Source of the DNA: Thermoleophilia bacterium
Lineage (GTDB): Bacteria > Actinomycetota > Thermoleophilia > RBG-16-64-13
NCBI GenBank assembly: GCA_016929985.1
Contig: JAFGIH010000609.1
Coordinates: 1-5,470 of the forward strand
Direction of reading: 5' to 3'
Length of the DNA stretch: 5,470 nt
The notes below the pieces were generated by a model that searched no databases, had not been told where the DNA came from, and worked only from the letters and a program-made list of their open reading frames with translations. The first letter of the stretch is position 1. Each line of letters begins with the position of its first letter. Both the position numbers and the translations under genes were made by a program. Positions 1 through 4,220 of the stretch are shown here, piece after piece.

Positions 1-812
1 ACGGCATGCTCGCCCACCATGAGCTCGGGGTAGTACTTGCCCATGATCTTCTCGCCGCGGGCGTTCTCCAGATACAAGTAGAAGTGGATGCCCATGAGCT
101 CTTTACCGAGCAGCTTGATGCCCCACACGTACATGCTGTTGAACTCGGCGTTGGTGAGTTGCGCCCCGGCCCGGTAGCCCATGGCCGGCCCCTCGCCGAG
201 CACCGAGCTGTAGGTCTTCTCGTGCTGATAACCGCAGTTGCCGGTGGCCACGATGGTGGCCTTGGCGTTGAACTCGTAGATGCGGCCATCGACGAGGCCG
301 AACCCCACAGCGCCTACCACCTGGTCGCCGTTCTTGAGTAGGTCGATGGCGAAGATCTTGTCCATCATCCGTACGCCGCGAGCCTTGGCCGTACGCCTGA
401 GCGACTCGAGCGACTTGGGCGCGTCGAAGAGGGTCACGTGGATATTGGGCCCCCACGTGAGGACCTCGATGTCGCCGTTCTTGCGCAGGAACTTCAGACC
501 CAGATCGGCCAGGTCCATGGTGGTGGGGTGCATCGCCTTGCCGAAGGCGAAGGTCCAGTCCTGGTTGTTGAAGAAATGGCTGTCCCGGGTGACCTTCTCT
601 GCCCACGTGTCGGCGTACGAGGGGTAGACGTAGGCTAGGATCCCGCCGCCGATGGGCACTTGGCCGCTGTATCCGATGCCGCACTTGTCGATCATCAAAA
701 CGTCCGCCCCGGCTTCTCTGGCCTTCAGGGCGGCGCACATGCCGGCGCCCCCGGCGCCGAGCACGAGCACGTCGGTGGTGAGTGTGATGCGCGGAATACC
801 CGTATCGCTCAT
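1..812 (-). CDS. FAD-binding flavoprotein, fumarate reductase / AprA-like, N-terminal part
   Basis: This reading frame starts at ATG 812 and is open through the left edge, giving 270 codons of an N-terminal fragment. Proteins of this family usually have about 450-650 residues, so roughly half is present. Residues 14-43 form a Rossmann FAD-binding unit with G19-x-G21-x-x-G24 and an acidic D42 at the end of the second strand. A second flavin motif lies at about 185-223 (ATIVATGNCG, then GEGPAMGYRAGAQL and EF). The position where succinate dehydrogenases carry the flavin-linking His (their S-H-T segment) reads S-G-Q (49-51), so FAD is probably non-covalent, as in adenylylsulfate reductase AprA or L-aspartate oxidase. 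The strong ribosome site AGAGGAGGG lies just upstream, overlapping the ferredoxin stop 11 bases away. The adjacent two-cluster ferredoxin is the likely electron partner. The catalytic and capping regions lie outside the window, so substrate and direction are unknown. Confidence 0.9.
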   Translation of the reverse strand, partial: MSDTGIPRITLTTDVLVLGAGGAGMCAALKAREAGADVLMIDKCGIGYSGQVPIGGGILAYVYPSYADTWAEKVTRDSHFFNNQDWTFAFGKAMHPTTMDLADLGLKFLRKNGDIEVLTWGPNIHVTLFDAPKSLESLRRTAKARGVRMMDKIFAIDLLKNGDQVVGAVGFGLVDGRIYEFNAKATIVATGNCGYQHEKTYSSVLGEGPAMGYRAGAQLTNAEFNSMYVWGIKLLGKELMGIHFYLYLENARGEKIMGKYYPELMVGEHA

Positions 813-823
813 TCCACCCTCCT

Positions 824-1045
824 CTAGTACGGCGACACGAGTTCGCCACGGGCGCGCTCGGGTGAGATGTCGAAGCAGCCCTCAGGGCAGAACGACTCGC
901 AGCCCCAACAGGCGATGCAATCCAAGGGGTATTGCACCACTGCCTTGCCCTCTTCCTCATCCATACGGATCACGTCCATGGGACAGGCGGCCACACAGTT
1001 GCCGCAGCCTGTGCACTTGTCCCGGTCGAAGTTGCGTATCGCCAT
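824..1045 (-). CDS. 4Fe-4S dicluster ferredoxin, AprB-like electron carrier
   Basis: This 73-residue protein is complete. It has two cysteine sets, C11-x2-C14-x2-C17-x3-C21-P and C43-x2-C46-x2-C49-x3-C53-P, each able to ligate one 4Fe-4S cluster; C57 is an extra cysteine. An acidic loop (residues 29-32, DEEE) separates the two halves, and a Trp follows C46. The combination of a short iron-sulfur subunit and a flavoprotein in the order ferredoxin-flavoprotein resembles the AprB-AprA arrangement of adenylylsulfate reductase. However, AprB is about twice as long because of a C-terminal tail, so this is a related but simpler partner. It is probably cytoplasmic: no signal peptide or membrane segment is present. 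The start at 1045 has AGAGGAG about 8 bases upstream and lies 13 bases after the dehydrogenase stop. Expected role: passing electrons to or from the FAD of the downstream gene. Confidence 0.93.
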   Translation of the reverse strand: MAIRNFDRDKCTGCGNCVAACPMDVIRMDEEEGKAVVQYPLDCIACWGCESFCPEGCFDISPERARGELVSPY

Positions 1046-1058
1046 GCTCGTGACTCCT

Positions 1059-1796
1059 CTAGAAGGTAGCGAGTCGGATCCACTGCCCGACCATGTAACT
1101 GCAGACGTCGGAGGCTAGAAAGGCCACCGCCGGCGCGACATCCTGAGGCGTGCACAGCCTGTGCAGCGCCGACATGCGCCGGAACCCTTCCTTGTGCTCT
1201 TCGGTGGTGGTGACGTTCAGCCCGGTCTCGCCCAGACCAGGCGTTATGCCGTTCACGATGATGCCAAGAGGCGCCACTTCGACCGCCAGTGAATGGGTGA
1301 AGGCCTCCACCCCTGCTTTGGCCGCCCCGTACGTGGACACGGTCGGGAGACCCTGCCCGCCTGACGTGTTGACGATGCGCCCGTATTTCTGCTCGGTCAT
1401 GTAGGGCAGTACGGCCTGCGCGACGTTCATCTGGCCGTAGAGATTGATGCCTATGTCGAGATCCCAGTCGGCCTTGGTCTTCATTGCGAAGGGCTTGTCG
1501 GCGCTGCTCCGGCCGGCGTTGTTCACGAGGATGTCTATCTGGCCGAACTCGTCGACGGCCTTCTTCACCATAGCGTCCACCTCGGCACGATCGGTGACGT
1601 CCATCCTCACCGCGAGCGCCCGGCGGCCGAGTTTCTCCACCAGCGCCGCGGTCTCCTGCGCCCCGGGCAGATCGACGTCGGCGCTGACCACATGGCAACC
1701 TTCCTCGGCCAGCTGGAGGGCGATGGCCCTGCCGAAACCGATGGGGCTGCCGCTCCCTGTGACGAACGCGACTTTGTCTTGCAGCTTGAGGTCCAC
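1059..1796 (-). CDS. Short-chain dehydrogenase/reductase (SDR), probably NAD(H)-dependent
   Basis: This 245-residue protein has the length of a classical SDR. Visible motifs are the cofactor glycine motif [10 protein letters not shown] at 13-22, D40 after the second strand (an acidic residue here favours NAD over NADP), a DV pair at 66-67, NNAG at 92-95, and catalytic N118, S145, Y156 and K160 (YGAAK). P186-G187 follows. The start is taken as GTG at 1796 because GGGAGG lies just upstream, 11 bases after the URO-D stop, and the protein then begins with a normal SDR N-terminus ([13 protein letters not shown]). The frame stays open far upstream, but that part is a shadow of the URO-D gene. Oddities: Pro where the glycine motif usually has Gly, a Ser-to-Tyr distance of 11 rather than about 13, and a C-terminus lacking the common Asp-Gly-Gly. 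Expected role: oxidation of a hydroxyl or reduction of a carbonyl intermediate. Substrate unknown. Confidence 0.92.
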   Translation of the reverse strand: MDLKLQDKVAFVTGSGSPIGFGRAIALQLAEEGCHVVSADVDLPGAQETAALVEKLGRRALAVRMDVTDRAEVDAMVKKAVDEFGQIDILVNNAGRSSADKPFAMKTKADWDLDIGINLYGQMNVAQAVLPYMTEQKYGRIVNTSGGQGLPTVSTYGAAKAGVEAFTHSLAVEVAPLGIIVNGITPGLGETGLNVTTTEEHKEGFRRMSALHRLCTPQDVAPAVAFLASDVCSYMVGQWIRLATF

Positions 1797-1807
1797 TCTG
1801 CCTCCCG

Positions 1808-3064
1808 CTAGTACGTTCCGAATTCCCTGGTGGCTTCCGCCCAGACCTTCACCATCTCGGGGTCGCTTCCGACCATCTCGCCCACGGAGGTGGACATGAT
1901 GAAACCGCCACCCTTGCCCACGCGCTCGCACACCTCTTTGGTGCGGGCGCGCACCTCTTCCGCAGGTCCGGCCACCAGCAGAGAGTTGGGCATGCCTCCC
2001 ATGATGCACATCGTATCGCCGAGCACCTCTTTGACCTTGAAGATGTCGCTCGCTTGGAAGTAGCCCACGGTCTTGCCCTTGGGAAGCTGGGCGAGGTGTT
2101 CCAGGCGCTTGTCCCAGCAGCCCTCGTAGAACACCACTGGGGTGATGCCATTCTCCACCAGCGTCTCCAATATGCTCTTGAGCTGCGGCCAGTAGAAGGT
2201 CTCGAACTGGCTGATGGACATGAACCCATCGGAGCCTCGGTGCAACGGCAAAAAGGCTTTGGGCACGCCCATGGCCTTGGAGGCGTTGATGGCGAACTCC
2301 AGCTCGTAGCGCGCGATCTTCTCCTGGGCAGCAAGGAGCTTCTCCGGCTGCCTGAGGATGTCGAGGAGGATGCCGCGCATGCCCCGCAGGGCATCCGACA
2401 TCATGTCGAAGGGCGCCGTGAGGACCGCGCCTGCCATGACAGACTCGCCGAAACCGATGGCCGCCATCCGCTGCATGTTCTTCATCGCCCGCTCGTTGCC
2501 GTCGACCACGGCCTGGAGGGCCTTGGCGAAGGTCCTGAAAGCATCCCCCAGTTCCCCGGTCACGAAGCCCCCCAACCAACCCAGGAAGTAACTCCCGGAG
2601 ATGAACTGGTTGAGCGGAGGCATCGTCTTGAACGGCTCGAGGGCCTTGAAGGCCCGAGGGAGGTACGTGCGGATGACCCAGTCAGTGGGGTCGTCGAGGA
2701 AGGCGTCATACTCGTCTTCCTTCATGAACTCGCTCTCCACGAACTGGTACTGGGTGTGTGCGCTCACGCCATGTCCGGGCCAAGTGGTCATGCGGTCGCC
2801 CAGTATCAGGTGGGGGGTGGGATCCCCCGGCAGGGGGCCAGCGATGGCATCCGGCTGGAACTCGAGCGCGGCCTGCTCCAGAAGTTCCTGGCACTTGTCC
2901 GGATTCTCAAGCAACTCTTGTTTTGTGATGCCCCCCAGCTCGGCCAGCATATAGCTGATCGACATCGACAGTGGGACCCTATCTGGCTGCCTCAGCGCCA
3001 TCGCGTCCTGGATACGCCGTGCTCTCTCCGCCCCCAGAACCTCCGGTGTCTTGGTCGTATCCAT
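1808..3064 (-). CDS. Uroporphyrinogen-decarboxylase superfamily protein (methyltransferase/decarboxylase-like)
   Basis: This 418-residue soluble protein opens with the family-typical segment ALRQPDRVPLS (23-33), followed by a TIM-barrel-like layout. Later family landmarks include SISQFETFYWPQLK (283-296), VVFYEGCWDKRLEHL (310-324), GYFQASDIFKVKEVLGD (334-350), a GGMP segment (356-359) and AEEVRARTKEVCERVGKGGG near the end. The superfamily includes HemE, the MtaA/MtbA methylcobamide:CoM methyltransferases and epoxyalkane:CoM transferase. Haem synthesis is unlikely: the protein is longer than HemE and sits with catabolic redox genes. By my alignment from memory, the zinc ligands of the CoM-transferase branch (His-x-Cys and a late Cys) are replaced by F312, E314 and V394. 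This is therefore probably a divergent branch of unknown reaction. The start at 3064 has TAGGAGGT 5 bases upstream. It is the first gene of the operon; no corrinoid protein or activator is visible in the window. Confidence 0.88.
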   Translation of the reverse strand: MDTTKTPEVLGAERARRIQDAMALRQPDRVPLSMSISYMLAELGGITKQELLENPDKCQELLEQAALEFQPDAIAGPLPGDPTPHLILGDRMTTWPGHGVSAHTQYQFVESEFMKEDEYDAFLDDPTDWVIRTYLPRAFKALEPFKTMPPLNQFISGSYFLGWLGGFVTGELGDAFRTFAKALQAVVDGNERAMKNMQRMAAIGFGESVMAGAVLTAPFDMMSDALRGMRGILLDILRQPEKLLAAQEKIARYELEFAINASKAMGVPKAFLPLHRGSDGFMSISQFETFYWPQLKSILETLVENGITPVVFYEGCWDKRLEHLAQLPKGKTVGYFQASDIFKVKEVLGDTMCIMGGMPNSLLVAGPAEEVRARTKEVCERVGKGGGFIMSTSVGEMVGSDPEMVKVWAEATREFGTY

Positions 3065-3066
3065 GG

Positions 3067-3078
3067 CTACCTCCTAGG
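3067..3078 (-). promoter_or_regulatory. Ribosome-binding site of the URO-D gene, identical to that of tetR
   Basis: On the minus strand CCTAGGAGGTAG precedes the URO-D start, leaving 5 bases between GGAGG and ATG. The same 12 bases precede the TetR gene at 3953-3942, where they abut the ATG directly. The shared block contains a strong anti-16S match and the palindrome CCTAGG. It supports the ATG at 3064 as the real start. Confidence 0.8.
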
Positions 3079-3143
3079 CCCCAATCCGTTGTATGGAGAA
3101 GGACGCCGCCCCCTGGGCATCCCTTCGATCGCTCAATAGCCGA

Positions 3144-3183
3144 CGCTACTGCGTAGCGGGCGCTACTAGCGCTCACTACTTTA
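3144..3183. promoter_or_regulatory. Candidate TetR operator region upstream of the URO-D operon
   Basis: Read on the minus strand, GCTAGTAGCG at 3170-3161 matches the first element of the array upstream of the regulator over all ten bases. It lies inside the odd palindrome GCGCTA-C-TAGCGC (3160-3172). One 13-bp step away on the minus strand, at 3183-3174, is TAAAGTAGTG, which matches 7 of 10 bases of the second element (AGTAGTG). The other neighbour is a separate inverted repeat CGCTAC-TGC-GTAGCG at 3144-3158. The cluster lies 80-120 bases before the URO-D start codon, so it could overlap the operon promoter. No clear -35/-10 pair could be assigned here. Confidence 0.6.
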
Positions 3184-3186
3184 GGC

Positions 3187-3218
3187 CGCGCGGGCCACAA
3201 AGTAAAGTGGCCTGCGCG
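3187..3218 (-). terminator. Hairpin after the TetR gene, candidate terminator
   Basis: The inverted repeat pairs CGCGC (3187-3191) with GCGCG (3214-3218) and GGCCAC (3193-3198) with GTGGCC (3207-3212), around the 8-base loop AAAGTAAA. One position between the two stem halves is a G/T pair on the plus strand and a C/A mismatch on the minus. The stem begins about 7 bases after the regulator stop codon, a good position for a terminator that separates TetR from the URO-D operon. No T-run follows on either strand, so it may work weakly or serve as a processing or attenuation structure. Confidence 0.5.
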
Positions 3219-3224
3219 CCGATG

Positions 3225-3941
3225 TCAGTCGCGCTGAGGCGGCTGCGTCGCGATCTCGTCCAGGATGGACTCGAACACCCTGGTTGAGAGGCCGGTCATT
3301 ACTACGTCTTCCAGACCGTGCAGCCGCGCGTTGGCCTCCATCCAGTGTACGGACATGATCCGCCAAGCCGTCTCCCAGGAGTCGACGTCGGCGCGGATGC
3401 AGCCTTGGGCCTTGCCCTCGTCGACGATGTCGGCGAAGTGCTTCGCTTCGCTGAGCTGCTGCTCCCTCAGATGCTCGCGGAGCCCATCCGTAGGAGCGGC
3501 GACTGCGAGCTCGCTCAAGTAGCGGACGACCCTGGTCTTCTGGATCCCCTGGGTATGATGCTCGGAGATCTTCCGCAGACGGTCCATGGCATCCACCGAC
3601 TCGAAGGTCTCGAGCTCGTCGCGTCTCTGCTGCCAGACCTTATCGGCCGCGGCGAGGAGCATCTCTTTTCTGCTGGAGAACGTCCGGTAGATAGTCGGTT
3701 CCGACACCCCGACCGCGGCCGCGATCCGCGCCGTGGTAGTACCCAGCACCCCATACTTGGCGACGAGCGAGAGCACGGCGTCGATGATGCGCCGTTGCTT
3801 CTCCGCCACCGTCATGCGCTTCCAGCGCGAGGACATCGGCTCACGGGTACGTTGCTTCACTGGGGTCGTCACAGAGTCAACTCCGATCGGCCTCTCCCCA
3901 CCACTGGGCTCCGGGGCAATCGCGGCTCGGCCTCTCGACAT
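3225..3941 (-). CDS. TetR/AcrR-family transcriptional regulator
   Basis: This 238-residue protein has a TetR-type helix-turn-helix at about residues 48-96: RRIIDAVLSLVAKYG, then TTTARIAAAVGVSEPTIYRTF, where the VSEPTIYRTF part is the recognition helix and the canonical Tyr is present. The C-terminal two-thirds is helical and would form the ligand-binding and dimerisation domain; its ligand cannot be read from sequence. An unusual basic and Pro/Gly-rich tail of about 40 residues precedes the DNA-binding domain. The start at 3941 has AGGAGGT but only 3 bases between GGAGG and ATG, so an internal start at Met36 (3836) is possible, although no good ribosome site precedes that one. The gene lies upstream of and co-directional with the URO-D operon and divergent from the TRAP receptor gene. 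Repeated CTAGTAG elements flank it on both sides, which suggests local regulation of all three transcription units, including itself. Confidence 0.92.
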   Translation of the reverse strand: MSRGRAAIAPEPSGGERPIGVDSVTTPVKQRTREPMSSRWKRMTVAEKQRRIIDAVLSLVAKYGVLGTTTARIAAAVGVSEPTIYRTFSSRKEMLLAAADKVWQQRRDELETFESVDAMDRLRKISEHHTQGIQKTRVVRYLSELAVAAPTDGLREHLREQQLSEAKHFADIVDEGKAQGCIRADVDSWETAWRIMSVHWMEANARLHGLEDVVMTGLSTRVFESILDEIATQPPQRD

Positions 3942-3953
3942 CTACCTCCTAGG
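3942..3953 (-). promoter_or_regulatory. Ribosome-binding site of the tetR gene with short spacing
   Basis: CCTAGGAGGTAG on the minus strand runs directly into the ATG at 3941, so only TAG separates GGAGG from the start codon. This is shorter than the usual 5-9 bases and may reduce translation, which would suit a repressor kept at low level. It also leaves some doubt about which start codon is used. Confidence 0.6.
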
Positions 3954-3975
3954 AAAGCACACACAACTTGCGTTT

Positions 3976-4014
3976 GCTAGTAGCGTGTGCTAGTAGTGCA
4001 CACTAGTAGGGGGC
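3976..4014. promoter_or_regulatory. Three tandem 13-bp CTAGTAG elements, candidate TetR operators
   Basis: Three copies begin at 3976, 3989 and 4002, exactly 13 bp apart: GCTAGTAGCGTGT, GCTAGTAGTGCAC and ACTAGTAGGGGGC. The common core CTA-G-TAG is palindromic around a central base, and the first copy extends to GCTA-G-TAGC. An overlapping inverted repeat GTGTGC-N7-GCACAC occupies 3985-4003. The array sits 34 bases upstream of the regulator start and in the divergent region shared with the TRAP gene, a natural place for an autoregulatory operator. The same 10-mer GCTAGTAGCG recurs upstream of the URO-D operon. Binding by the adjacent TetR protein is inferred, not shown. Confidence 0.65.
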
Positions 4015-4047
4015 GCTATTCGAGGGCAGGGACACGTCGAGTTTCCA

Positions 4048-4065
4048 GGTCGTGGTCACACGACC
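4048..4065. promoter_or_regulatory. Inverted repeat upstream of the candidate TRAP promoter
   Basis: GGTCGTG (4048-4054) and CACGACC (4059-4065) form a perfect 7-bp inverted repeat around GTCA, with an outer CGAG/CTCG pair at 4038-4041 and 4068-4071. It ends 11 bases before the candidate -35 box. Position and symmetry suit a regulator-binding site. There is no T-run, so it is not a typical terminator. It differs in sequence from the CTAGTAG elements, so a second regulator is possible. Confidence 0.35.
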
Positions 4066-4076
4066 CGCTCGAATCA

Positions 4077-4107
4077 TTGACTTCACCACAGGGCTCGCTG
4101 CTACTAT
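4077..4107 (+). promoter_or_regulatory. Possible sigma-70-type promoter for the TRAP receptor gene
   Basis: TTGACT at 4077-4082 resembles a -35 box and TACTAT at 4102-4107 a -10 box. The 19-base spacer is longer than the ideal 17, so the match is moderate. Transcription would begin near 4113-4115, leaving an untranslated leader of about 105 bases before the ATG at 4221. The candidate CTAGTAG operators lie 60-100 bases upstream of this promoter rather than across it. Confidence 0.4.
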
Positions 4108-4108
4108 G

Positions 4109-4161
4109 GAGCCGTTCCCTAAGCAGGAAGGAGGTCCGGGTAGCGGAATCAGATTCGGCTC
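4109..4161 (+). other. Potentially structured leader with an orphan Shine-Dalgarno sequence
   Basis: The leader before the TRAP receptor contains AAGGAGGT at 4128-4135, a near-perfect ribosome-binding sequence, but no ATG, GTG or TTG lies 4-15 bases downstream of it. It sits inside a region that can fold: GAGCCG (4109-4114) can pair with CGGCTC (4156-4161), TTCC (4115-4118) with GGAA (4126-4129), and GAATC-A-GATTC (4146-4156) is a small inverted repeat that would compete with the outer stem. I do not recognise a known riboswitch class. This may be a regulatory leader or chance. Confidence 0.25.
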
Positions 4162-4220
4162 TGACGTGATGATAATGGCTGTTGACTCCAGTTGGTAAGA
4201 GGATCGGGGGAATCTCAGTA

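Noticed and set aside
103..960. Minus-strand frame of 285 codons overlapping ferredoxin and flavoprotein
   Set aside because: Arg-rich frameshifted reading of the two real genes; the flavin and cysteine motifs occur only in the other frames.
824..1815. CTAGTAC at the ends of the ferredoxin and URO-D genes as further regulator sites
   Set aside because: Both are explained by a Tyr codon followed by a TAG stop; they lack the CTAGTAG core and the 13-bp phasing.
1797..2579. N-terminal extension of the SDR frame into the URO-D gene
   Set aside because: The extra 261 codons have no motif and lie out of frame over the URO-D gene; GTG 1796 with GGGAGG upstream gives a normal SDR start.
1808..3064. 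Annotation as HemE, haem biosynthesis
   Set aside because: Longer than HemE, lacks matching context, and stands at the head of a catabolic-looking operon.
2054..3139. Plus-strand open frame of 361 codons opposite the URO-D gene
   Set aside because: His/Leu/Glu-rich composition with no motif, fully antisense to a well-supported gene.
3318..3980. Plus-strand open frame opposite tetR
   Set aside because: No domain, no ribosome site, and it covers the clear helix-turn-helix gene.
4106..4198. Thirty-codon small ORF from ATG 4106 to TAA 4198 in the leader
   Set aside because: Its ATG overlaps the proposed -10 box and has no ribosome site; the good Shine-Dalgarno lies inside it, not before it.
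4182..4220. TTG start giving the TRAP receptor 13 extra residues
   Set aside because: It would place a polar segment before the signal peptide and has no ribosome site; ATG 4221 fits the lipoprotein signal.
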